Under the pieces are notes generated by a model. That model made no database searches. It saw only the letters and a program-made list of their open reading frames with translations, and was not told the DNA's origin. This document shows, one piece after another, positions 25,571-35,919 of a stretch of DNA of 64,000 bases; position 1 is the stretch's first letter, and the number at the start of each line of letters is the position of its first letter. The translations under genes were made by a program, and so were the position numbers. The DNA lies in assembly GCA_037957365.1 (NCBI GenBank), contig JARHVA010002127.1, positions 2,312,501 to 2,376,500 of the forward strand, written 5' to 3'. Source of the DNA: Torreya grandis. Taxonomy: Eukaryota > Streptophyta > Pinopsida > Cupressales > Taxaceae.

Positions 25571-27027
25571 TATATCCTCAGCAAAAATGAATATATGAGG
25601 GGTTTAACCAAGTTATGAGGATTTTATGTAAAAATTTTCAAGGCTTGATCATGTCTCTAGCACCTCTAAATGTTCAAAAACCCAAGACATACTTTTGAGA
25701 AAGATGACTGTGTGCAAGCTTTACCCATGGACGTAGGTTGCTTGTATGGGATCCTTTCCATATGATATTTCTTTGCTAAGATGAGACACTTAAGGCCATT
25801 AAAACCATGATTAAGGTGTTTCATACCTATTTAACACCAAAATCTTTTAAAACACTTCACATATACTTTGCTCTTGGCTGAATACGAGTGTTGACTATGT
25901 TTCTTGCTTAAAAGGTGACCCCTGTAGGTGCCCACTGCATGACTAAACCTTGAACACAATGTCTAAGATCTTATTTGAGACATGAAATTTATTTTTGAAA
26001 TTTATTTATACTTGTTTTGATCATATGCATGCTAGGATATACTCCAAACCACTTGTTTTATCTGATTGTCATGCCACAATCAGCTATAATTGATTATTTT
26101 GGAGTAAAATGGGGTCCTATAGGTGTGTCTCAATCCATAAAACCTATGATTAATACCTTTAGCTACCTTTTGAAGTCTTTGGAATCATTTCCAAATGTAA
26201 ATTTTTTATGTTTTTAGGCCTAGTGTATATAGGTTCACAACATGGGCTTTGTGAACACCTACAGTCAAGCTGTAGGTAAGCTTTGCTAGGGTAATATACA
26301 CCTGTAGATGAATATATGGCCATTACCTTGCAATTCAACTCTGTTTCAAGTCATTAAGGTGGCCTTTCACACTTTTATAATCATTTACCATGGGGAGGTT
26401 CTCTTGAATTTATATCTCAAGGGTATAAGGTCATTTGAAGTTCCAATCCTGTAGAAGGCACTAAAAAGATGCAATGAACAAATACCAAGAATGGAGTCCT
26501 TCAAACACTATGTTCCTTTAATCAAACACCCAATATCTTTTGCATGATTCTTACCATATATGAAGAATACAAGATGGGTACATTAAAATTCACTTAAACT
26601 CCATGCTATAGTGTTATATGGCATCAACAAAAGTGATTTGGCCTCTGTTTTGGTATTTTAGGGAAACTTATCCCTGAATTCAAATTCCTTCACTTGGGGT
26701 GACCTTTCAAGATTGCCTACTAGTATAGTGCTTCAAATATGACTATCATGGTGTCATAAAACTCCAAAATCCTCATAAAGGTTTAAAATAATGTCAAATA
26801 TCCTCTATGAAGCATCTCAGATCTCTGTGGTACCTTGTAGATGCACACACAACAATACATACAAAAATGAAGTTGGAATGTGGATTGTGCATATGATGTA
26901 TGCTTCCTTAACTAGCTCTAAACCTTAATATCAATCCTAAAACTTATCTTTACAATATTGAGGGACATTATATCAATTCACATTCCCTATCTCAACTTGG
27001 TTATCTCTGTTAGTGCCACCTTTAGGT

Positions 27028-27135
27028 GGACATTTCAATGTACAGGGCAATGGGGTTGAGATGATCAATTTGCATGGTATAGGACATTTCAATGTATAGG
27101 GCAGTGGGGTTGAGATAATCAATTTGCATGGTATA
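27028..27135. repeat. 54-bp tandem duplication in the B 3' LTR
   Basis: Two adjacent copies start GGACATTTCAATGTA and end GCATGGTATA, differing at only three positions by eye. The other B LTR (near 53918) has a single copy, so the duplication arose after insertion. Confidence 0.85.
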
Positions 27136-28449
27136 TGGGCCTAAAAATATTTCCAAAGCTTCTTAAAGATGTTTAACTAAATGCTTACAACCTTGACATG
27201 CTTAAAAAAGTTACAACACCCATCTTCATGTGATATCTTTCTGTAGGCACCTGTAGGTGCCCACTAATGGTGTTTAATTGTGTTGGAGGTTTGAATTAGC
27301 TATCACAACTCTTATTGTGTCACTTGAGAGTTTTTATTTATGGATTATGCTTAAATAAGGTGTCCCATGCCTTTAATATCTTCAAAACATCTCCATACAC
27401 ATGCTTAGAGCTCAAAACACCATGGCTGTAGATTGAAACTTATAAAAAACTGACTGTGTATCACATTTGGACTGCAGCCTTCATTATGTTAGCTTGTGAG
27501 ATTATTCTTAGAAGTAGAGGGGATAAATAAGACATTGAAAACATGAGACACCTCACATCACACTCATTTTAAACCACTTTAGAGAAATAACCCTTCTTTA
27601 AGTGTTGAAAATTGATTGCAAGTCCAGTAACATTCATCAACTTACAACTTGAATGATTTGATCCATAAAATCACTTTTAATCATGAAAAAAAACATGATA
27701 TAAGTAATTAAAAATCCTATAAAAGTAAATTCATCAACTGAGTTGTATGGACTAGCTCAAATAGGAATAAAACCTGTAGGGTATGGGGATTGACAAACAA
27801 AACTTGACAGTCAACTTCTTGGGAATGGTTCATAAAGTATAGGCAACCATTACTCTAAATAAAAACATGAAAATGAAGCTAACCAAGTTTTCTATCTACC
27901 ACCAAGATAATTTGATCTAGAAGTCTTCCTACTGACCATACCAAGAAGAAACCTTCTGACTAGTTCTGCTTGCCTAGTGGAGCGATGGAGAGATATAATA
28001 GTTTTAACCCATTTTTGGCACTTCCAAAGTAGATCAAGTGTGGAAATGGAGTCAAGGAAGTTGAAGGGTCACTAATTAATCCTCTTCTATATTCCACTCT
28101 CTCCCATATGTTGTACAACCTTCAAAACTCCTTTTTTTAACTTATTTTCTTGATTTATAGTTATGAACATGCAAGTTTCAATTAATCTTGACATTCCTTA
28201 AAAGTAATATAACACATTAGACATATAAAGAGAGATTATAACACTTATACATCCTTGAAAATTGTACCACTTCATTTATGACCCCTAAATGACATAAGGA
28301 CTAATATGGACTATGACCAAGACTAGAATCAAATTGAATCATATGAAATGAACCATGAAACACCCTATGACATTATACTAGACCTTTATATCAAGTTTTG
28401 GACTATAAGGGGTTGACTGATTTTGAATTGTGGTAAAAACTGATCAACA

Positions 28450-28566
28450 TTCTTGGTGATTCCCAATGGTAGTAAGCTTACCATGCCAAGAGTAGTAGCC
28501 TAATCTTGTCCATTGGGCCATGGAGTCACCTATACACCAATTTGACATAGAATTTACCTTTGACAC
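28450..28566 (-). other. Last part of the B 3' untranslated region
   Basis: Lies between the B 3' LTR and element C. No standard polypurine tract is present; the minus strand reads GGGAATCACCAAGAA before TGTTGATC. The corresponding position of C reads AGTCACCAATT, so a shared TCACCAA stands where a purine tract is expected. Confidence 0.5.
28562..28566. repeat. Target-site duplication of element C, left copy (GACAC)
   Basis: Matches 44156-44160 (AACAC) at 4 of 5 bases. Confidence 0.55.
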
Positions 28567-29798
28567 TGTTTACCAAATTTGAATTTTAGGTCAAATTAGG
28601 GCACCCCGAGGTAAAAACTTGGTATTTAGGTGTTTTAGGGGGTCTAACATTATGTCACAAGGTGTTTTATAGGCTAATTGATGTCATTTAATGTTATACT
28701 AACCTTAGTCATTAGTTATTTTAGTCCTTATATCATTTTTGGGTCATTTTGAGGTCAAAAAAGAGGCATTAAATGAGTTATATGGAATTATTGGGAAGTG
28801 TGAAGGTTCTAAAATGTGATGTCATATCCCATGTGTCTTTAGAGGTATTAAGTAACTGACATAATTAAAAAGTGGAAGGTTCATTAGAAGAAAGGATAGT
28901 TTTCTTGAGGAAAAGAAGAATTTTGGCACTTGTATAGCTCCTTAGAAAGTGTGCCATAGGGGAAAAGAACATGGTATGTCTCTTCAACTTCCCTAAGCTT
29001 AGTTCCATGTTTTAAGTGCTCTGGAAATGCCATTTTTAGCCCAAAACCATTATGCCCCTTTTTCAATCTTCTTGACAAGCAGATGTGACCTTGATGTTTA
29101 TGCTTAGTATAGATAGCTTCGGAGGTTTTATCTCAAGAACCCTTGGGAGGTTAAAGTACACTTATATACCTTCATTTCTATATAAGGATTTTGAAGAATG
29201 GTGGCCTATGCTTCATAAACCATCCTCATGAAGTTGATTGTAATTTTCTTGTTGTTTCATGCACCCTATGGGTTTTGCCTTGGTTTGAGAAGCATCATAA
29301 AATAAAATTGATGAGATTGGTTACATATGATTTTTAATATGTCCCCTCATGTCTCCCATTCTTAGTTTCAAGTTGATTTTATGAGCAAATCATCTCAAGT
29401 TTACAGTCATATGCAATTTACCAGTTAGGAAACTATTAATGAATAGGTACAGGTGTTTACAAGAAATATTACACATTGAAAATAGGTTATTTAATATTGT
29501 TTCATGTTATTATTGATGTGAAGAATTTATTTGGAAGAATAGACATAAGATTTCAACCCGTGGAAAGCCAAATGCTATGTCCATCATACAAATACTGCAC
29601 ACAATCTGCCTGCTACATCTCATCTTCATATATAGAAGTTTTCTTGCTGATGTCATATTGAGAAGGAGGATTTGATAGTTTTTAAAATCTCCCATAGTTT
29701 AAATAAGTGCATTTGAATACTTGGTGAGGGTATATAAAGTGTCACAAACATAAGTGTCTTGCATAATGTCCATGCTTCTTTCACTACCTATATGCATC

Positions 29799-29803
29799 AT
29801 ATT
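29799..29803. repeat. Target-site duplication of element F, left copy (ATATT)
   Basis: Identical to 31563-31567. The other LTR of C has a single ATATT at the same site (about 40020-40024), between GCAAC and GTCCACTTATAGG. Confidence 0.95.
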
Positions 29804-30373
29804 TGTTAAGCACATGATATACTGAGAGCGGGGGGGGTGAATCAGTATATCATATATCTTATAAAATTTTACTTAATCAAATTCAACTTAACCATACATT
29901 TAAGATATGCAATAAAATTGAAACAATAACACCATACAAGAGAGAGAGAGATACCCGATTTTAACATGGAAACCCAATGTGAGAAAAACCACGGAGAACA
30001 ATCTAAAGTATATGAATGAGCACCAAATAAAAACAAAATATTCGTAAACATCAACATAAAAACTAATTCATGAGAACCAACCCATAGGAGAACCAACCTC
30101 TTTTTTGAGCACCAACATAGCAACTAATTCGTGAGCACCAACCCACAGGAGCACCAACCCCTATTATGTATACCACACAACTATCTCTCAATGTTGCTTT
30201 CTCAACAAATGATAACACATTACTATATCTCTTTCTTTTCTCTCTTATGCTCTTCTAATCAAGATATAATAATTATAAACCATTCTCTTTTTCACATATT
30301 ACAAATTTCTTCCCAAGCCTTTTTTTTATAGCTTTCCAAATGACCTTTGGCATTCACCCTTTGTGACTCTTCA
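29804..30373 (-). repeat. Truncated 3' LTR of F
   Basis: Matches the left 545 or so bases of 30587-31562 (both begin TGTTAAGCA on the plus strand), then diverges at about 30373 where gag sequence begins. It contains a run of eight G at 29831-29838. Confidence 0.85.
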
Positions 30374-30520
30374 ATCCTCGTATTCCTCCACTATAGCTTG
30401 CCAAATATCGAATCCAAGGGCCATCAAGTAATTCCTCATCCTTATGCTCCAAAAGTCATACTTTTTCCCATCAAACAAAGGTGCCTTATTTATATAAAAA
30501 CCTCTATGTGATCTAGCCAT
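30371..30520 (-). pseudogene. gag: Copia gag, N-terminal fragment (F)
   Basis: An ATG at 30518-30520 opens 49 codons ending in a TGA formed at the deletion junction. The segment KAPLFDGKKYDFWSIRMRNY is the conserved start of plant Copia gag (the DUF4219/UBN2 region), followed by LMALGFDIWQAIVEEY. The frame is clean, with no stop, in contrast to the other coding relics here. The rest of gag and pol are missing. It lies 50 bp downstream of the primer-binding site, as expected. Confidence 0.85.
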
Positions 30521-30570
30521 CGTGCTTTCCCTGATCTACCTTCAAGCTGTAAAACTTTTTCCAAAGGAAC

Positions 30571-30584
30571 CCGCTCTGATACCA
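30571..30584 (-). promoter_or_regulatory. Primer-binding site of F (initiator tRNA-Met)
   Basis: Minus-strand TGGTATCAGAGCGG, two bases from the end of the 5' LTR. TGGTATCAGAGC is complementary to the 3' end of plant initiator tRNA-Met and is the usual primer site of Copia elements. Confidence 0.92.
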
Positions 30585-30586
30585 AT

Positions 30587-31562
30587 TGTTAAGCATGAGA
30601 TATACTAAGAGGTGGAGCGAATTAGTATATAATATATCTTATAAAATTTTACTTAATAAAATTACACTTAACCATACATTCAAGATATGCAATAAAATTG
30701 AAACAATAACACCACACAAGAGAGAGACACACACCAAATTTTAATGTGGAAACCCAATGTGGGAAAAACCACAAAGAACAATCTCAAGTATATGAATGAG
30801 AACCAACTTAAACTATAATATTCAAAAGCATCATCTTGTAGGAGCACCAACCCATTTTATGAGCACTAATACAATAGCTAATTCATGAGCACCAGCCCAC
30901 ATGAGCACCAACCCCTATTGTGTATACCACACAATTATCTCTTAATGTTGCTCTCTCAACAAATGATAGCACATTATTATATCTCTTTATTTTCTCTCCT
31001 ATGCTCTTCTAATTAAGACGTAACAATTACAAACCATGCTCTTTCTCACATATTACATATGGCTTTCTAAGCCTTTATTTATATCTTTCCAAATGACCTT
31101 TGGCATTCACTCTTTGTGACTCTTCACTCATGGAAAATGGTGCCAAACTTGTATGACCCTTCAAATCCGTGTATTTGAAAAGTCACCCCCTTCATGAGAA
31201 AATGCATCCTTTCCCATTTTGTCTTTATCTTGGTGACTTTTCAAATTCCTCAAAGTGTCCCTTCATGAGAAATTGTGCCCTTCCTCTTTTATCTTCACTT
31301 GGTGACTATTGGAATTCCTTAAGATGACTCTTCATGGGAGAATGCATCTTTTCCATCTTTTATCTTTACCCTGTGACTCTTTGACTTCTTCATGGGACCT
31401 TATTTTGACTTTATACAACCAAAAATATATTGGTTAAAATTAAATAAATATCAACACACTTTAGCCAAAATATGAAAATTAAAAACACCTTTAGACAATA
31501 AATTCTATGGGACTTTTATCACCAATGCTAGACCTTTGACATCAGTGACAATATTTCCAACA
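30587..31562 (-). repeat. 5' LTR of F (976 bp)
   Basis: On the minus strand starts TGTTGGAAATATTGTCACTG and ends TGCTTAACA. It abuts the primer-binding site. It includes several copies of a CCTTCATGAGAA/TTCATGGGAGAATGC-type repeat around 31140-31400. Confidence 0.9.
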
Positions 31563-33409
31563 ATATTATGCACCTACAGGTGGGATTATAGGGATATAAA
31601 AGTGTCTGCATAAAGAAACAAGAACATGGTAAACCCTTCTTAAGGTCTTAGCATAATTAAAAGACCATGGCAGAATTATTAATGAAGATATATTGGTAGA
31701 TAGAATAAGAGGTCATGATAAAAGATGACTATGAATTTAGGGCTTCAATCCTTAAAAATGCAAGATAGACGCCTGGGGCATTGTGTTGAAAATCATATAA
31801 TAGGGATGCTAAAGGTTTTGATGCATCAAATGACCTTGATTAGTAGCCCCATATAGGAAAATGACCCTATAGGGTTTGGAGGGAAAATGGTCAAGGTAAG
31901 AAATTTGTGGGGAGACCTAAAGATGCTCTTGAAACCACAAAATTTAAATAGTTGTATCTATAAGTCTTGAGGACACAAAGTGGCCTTAACATTCAAGGAG
32001 CTAATGAGGCATGTTATCATGATTTGGATGGTATTATGAAGTGAAGATCACACCTTGAGCATATATATAATTAATAAAACACTGATAAGATATGTTTTTA
32101 AACCCTCATACATACCTATATAGGTCCTTCTAGCAAGGAATGTACACCTATATCCAATACAAGGTCCAAGTTTGAAAAGTTGCTTCTATCTTGCAACATA
32201 TGACTAGTAGGGTATGCTTGATGTTTTGGAAATTATTGGAATATAATTAAAAGGTATCAGGTATTAATTAATAACATAATCACCTTTCAATCCCATTTAT
32301 TCCTATAATATGCACCCACAGTTAGCTGGAGGTGACAGAGACGGGCAGATAGTGACCTAGGAAATGAGTTTTGATGGTGTTTTAGCCATCCAAGGTGAGT
32401 CAAAGGTAAGTTTAGGTAGGATATGAGTTAGGAATATTAAAATAATGTTGTTTTCATCATATTTAAGGAATAGAATAACACTACCATCTACATGACCCAC
32501 TGTTAGAGAAGACAAGGCATAGTTCACCATCAAAAGGTAGTTAGTGGATCAGTCAAGTTGTTTAATGGTGTCTTAGATCATCTAAAGGGGATTAAAAGTG
32601 AATATTAATACCATATGACCATAAAAATTCAAGGGAGGTCTATCAAAATCATAACCCAAGTCTCAAGAAGCAAGGTAACCTATAGGCAAGGTCAAGAAAT
32701 AGGGTTTCTTAGTCAGTTAAGGAAGAGACTCAGTTTTGAAGCTTAAGGTGCATATGAAGGGTTAAAGAGAAGTTAGACCTGATAAAATAACATATGATAA
32801 TAACCATTAGGATATTTTTGGAACTAATAAGCTATAAACATGGTGAAAAAATCCTCCTCAGACCTCATAAAACCCTATTTTCAACCTACATCTAGGTTAT
32901 GATTGCTACAAGCAGTAGACTGAGGAGTGAGGTATGGAGGTTGTCAGGGTATAGAAATGATCTAAAATGATTTGATAAAACATAAAAATTAACCTTAGGG
33001 AATAATATGAATTCATAAACTTCATATCCAAGGTTAAACCACATATGCTCACCTACAAGCATCACTCCAAGACAAACACAGTCAAGCATTGGTACAGACA
33101 GTCTTGTACATTTAAGTGTGTGAAGAGTTCATGAGAGGTTGGAGGGATAAGTGGGTATTTTAATACATTAATAATAATAATGGAAACATATTTAGGCTAT
33201 TTTAATTACAAATCAAGCAAATGGAGAGTCTCCAATCAAGATAAACATAGTTCACATGCTAGAACCATGCACAATATGCTTTCTTCCTAGTCTATCTTGT
33301 TTTTTTAAAGTTTGAGAGGGTAAATGATATAAAAAAGAGATAATTTTTTTTAAACAGTACCTCCATTAATTTATTAAGGATAAAAAATACTTAGATGGTT
33401 TTATAAAAT

Positions 33410-33454
33410 AGGGGAAGTACCCCTATTTTGTCTCAGATAGGGGGTACTTCCCCT
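33410..33454. other. U3 stem-loop, C 5' LTR copy
   Basis: Arms AGGGGAAGTACCCCTAT (33410-33426) and ATAGGGGGTACTTCCCCT (33437-33454) pair fully apart from one bulged G; the loop is TTTGTCTCAG. The other C LTR has the same 45 bases. It lies about 3.1 kb into U3, so it is present near the 3' end of the element RNA. Confidence 0.85.
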
Positions 33455-35008
33455 CATGCACAAACCTGACAAGTTGATGAAAAGAGGTGATAAGACTCAT
33501 AAAAAATTGTTTGAAAATTGAGGAGAGGTATATGGAGTTGAAAAATTCCTAGTAAAACATGAATAAATAAATTAAAAATGGTGAATCTCAATGGAATGGT
33601 CCAAGCCATAAGGGTTGCAGTCAGGGCTATGAGGAATGGTGAAACCTAGTGCTAGATGAGGAAGTCATCTTCATTTCTAGTCTTTGATATGACTTATATA
33701 CTATAAAAACATTTTTATGGGATAAATATAGGTGTGTTTGAACTATTATAATGAAAGGAAAACCATCAAGATCATTTTGAGCTCTAGGGTGCAATCAGGA
33801 TTGTTAGGCAAGGTTTAAGCCTAGGGTCAAATGGGAAGTCACTTGGATTTATAGCATAAGATGATCATCCCCATGGATTAAAACATGTTTATAGGGTTTA
33901 TAAAAATTTTTAAAATATTTTTGAGTACAAAGAAAACAAAAATTAAGCCAATTTTTGGACCTTAGACAACATTAGGCCTATTGGAATGGGGAAAAGAGCT
34001 TGATAGGAGAGTTTCAAACGCTCATATCTTCCTAGAGGATACGCATCTAAGCTAAAGGAGTTTAGTGAAGTTAGTAATGTACTTGAACATAAAAATAGTG
34101 ATTTTTTTTTGCAATTTGAGTGTGAAACCTGTATGAACAAACCTTAAGAGTCAAAACTGTTAGAAACCCTTGCAAACCCTGATTAAGGACCAGTCTAGAG
34201 AAATGAAGATAGAGATGCATTATAATGGAATAGTTTGACCATGAAACCCATTATAAATTGTATAGTACTCATTAAATATAATCCCCATGCTTTTTGGTTG
34301 TATGTACTTGTATGGACATGGAAAAATAGGGTATTTTTGACCATTTTTTGTGTTGTATAAGTTATAAAAAGAGTCTGAAGATGAAACCAACTTTGGAAAA
34401 AAAATTATACTTTTTATAACTATATATGGTAATTTAAATACAATAATAAACTCCTAGGTTTCCAAACTAGGGGCTTCATCTTATCCAGTCAAAACTGGCC
34501 TAGTGGACAAACTAGTCAAAAGGGTGGAAATATTCAAGTGAGGTGATTTTAAAGCATGCTTGATGATTACAAGGACAAGGAGGGTATTGAAAAGTGTCAT
34601 CCCCTCCCTCCCATGGTTTTTAATGAGAAACTAATGCTTTTTTGGAATCCAAGTGTGTAGGGTGCATGAAGGAAGAGTTTTCTAGACAATAGATGGTGAT
34701 AGCTCCTTTCTAGATGATTCCAGAGGACTAGGCCTAAAAAAAATGCATGGAGTGGAATTATTGAAACCATTACCCTTAATCCCAACCATTAAAAGTATCC
34801 CTAATAAATTATGGGGCATTCAAATAGGGATAATCATGAAGGCAATTTTTTGAGCCAGTTAAGGGAATTTCATGCCACTTTACAAGAGTTTGATGACTTG
34901 TATGGACACTTGGACTTCCTAAAATTGCATGGTTCATCTCATATCCTATTATAATGAATAAGTAACTAATTATCTCATCTTTAAAATTGTCCTTGTGGCC
35001 CTTTAATT

Positions 35009-35043
35009 TCTCTCTTCTCCTCTCTCTCTCAATTTCTATAAGA
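35009..35043 (+). promoter_or_regulatory. Core promoter of the C 5' LTR
   Basis: A CT-rich tract (35009-35030), then TTCTATAAGAAC with the TATA box at 35036-35042, then CATTTTAGCCATTGTAA. The block is shared by four LTRs in the window. Transcription would be expected to start about 30 bp after the TATA box. Confidence 0.65.
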
Positions 35044-35717
35044 ACTAGACATTTTAGCCATTGTAATCTATGCTCCACCTAAGTATGTTGAAGCCCTGCT
35101 CATTTGTATACCCTTTGATTAATAATAATACAAATTTTTACCTCTTCCATGAATATTATTATTTTTTTAATTTGGAATATTTTATTTTTCATACGTGATA
35201 ACTCTTATTTCCTTAATATGATTGTTTCATTTTATCATCTATTTGCAGTTGGAAAGCTTCTTCTTGTAGGGCATGTGAAGTGTTATAGGAAATGTCAAGG
35301 ATTGAGTGAGTTAGGATATTCATTAGTGACATCATATGACTCTTTTTTAGTCCTATTAGCTTTGCACATTCATCCATAACCTCACAATGTAACATTGATG
35401 TGAGAAGATGAAGATTGGAGAAGTGTATGTTCAATTTGTCCCTTGATTTCAAGTGTAACATGCATATGGTTTGAAGTCATCAATATATTTGGTGTATCAC
35501 CTCCCTTAGGATAGTTTTTTTTTAGTTATCTCTCTCCCTTTTCACCCCCAAATTTAAGTGTAGTTGTAATCCAAAGTGGTAAAACAAGGGAGCTATCCCT
35601 ATCTAGATATTTACCTCATCTTTAGGCTACCCACAAGCCTAGAAGTGTTTCCATTTTTCCACTTGGATGAGGAGAGCTCTACCATCTACTAAAAGGGTAA
35701 AAATACAAGTGACAATA

Positions 35718-35919
35718 TTTTTTGTCATACTTGGTGGGACTCTTAGTCTAAGAGGTTGAGAGATTTTTGGTGTTATCTCTCAATAATCAACCTTTGGAGG
35801 CATCTATCAAAGCATCAATCACAACTCTAAAGATATATTAGCTGGTCAAGTAGCCCAAGTTATCCTTTGAATATTGATGGTAACATTTTCCTTTGTGTTA
35901 TTTTTTTCAATGAGGTTTC
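35718..35919 (+). other. Leader of element C with candidate primer-binding region
   Basis: Immediately after the LTR: TTTTTTGTCATACTTGGTGGGACTC read in two pieces. B has TTTATATCATGCCCAATGGGAC and A has TAATGCCATGCATGATGGGACC at the same place. The shared TGGGAC may belong to the primer-binding site, but I cannot name the tRNA. Confidence 0.4.

Larger units (their letters stand above)
23441..28449 (-). repeat. 3' LTR of element B
   Basis: Matches 50335-55289 throughout. On the minus strand it starts TGTTGATCAG at 28449 and ends GTGATAATA at 23441. U3 is about 4.3 kb and R-U5 about 0.65 kb if transcription starts near the TATA box at 24113. It carries a stem-loop at 25528-25570 and a private 54-bp tandem duplication at 27028-27135. 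Short plus- and minus-strand frames within it are chance. Confidence 0.88.
29804..31562 (-). mobile_element. Element F: internally deleted Copia retrotransposon
   Basis: A 1759-bp insertion with perfect 5-bp duplications. On the minus strand: 5' LTR (31562 to 30587), primer-binding site, leader, the first 49 codons of a Copia gag, then a truncated 3' LTR (about 30373 to 29804) that lacks its first 430 bp or so. One deletion has removed the rest of gag, all of pol, the polypurine tract and the start of the 3' LTR. Because the outer ends and the duplication are intact, the deletion probably happened after insertion or was carried in the cDNA. Confidence 0.9.
28567..35717 (+). repeat. 5' LTR of element C (contains insertion F)
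   Basis: Begins TGTTTACCAAATTTG and ends AAGTGACAATA. Matches 38788-44155 except for F at 29804-31562. Net length is about 5.39 kb. U3 is about 4.7 kb and R-U5 about 0.65 kb from the TATA box at about 35035. The beginning is also similar to the B LTR start (shared runs such as TTAGTCCTTAT and GGGTCAT), so the two LTR families are related. It carries the best-paired copy of the U3 stem-loop. Confidence 0.88.

Noticed and set aside
27244..27261. Small palindrome GGCACCTGTAGGTGCC
   Set aside because: The counterpart in the other B LTR (about 54085) has lost the pairing, so there is no sign of conservation.
35149..35461. Overlapping short frames on both strands near the end of the C 5' LTR
   Set aside because: They lie within LTR sequence and are not conserved as frames in the other LTR at 43600-43900.
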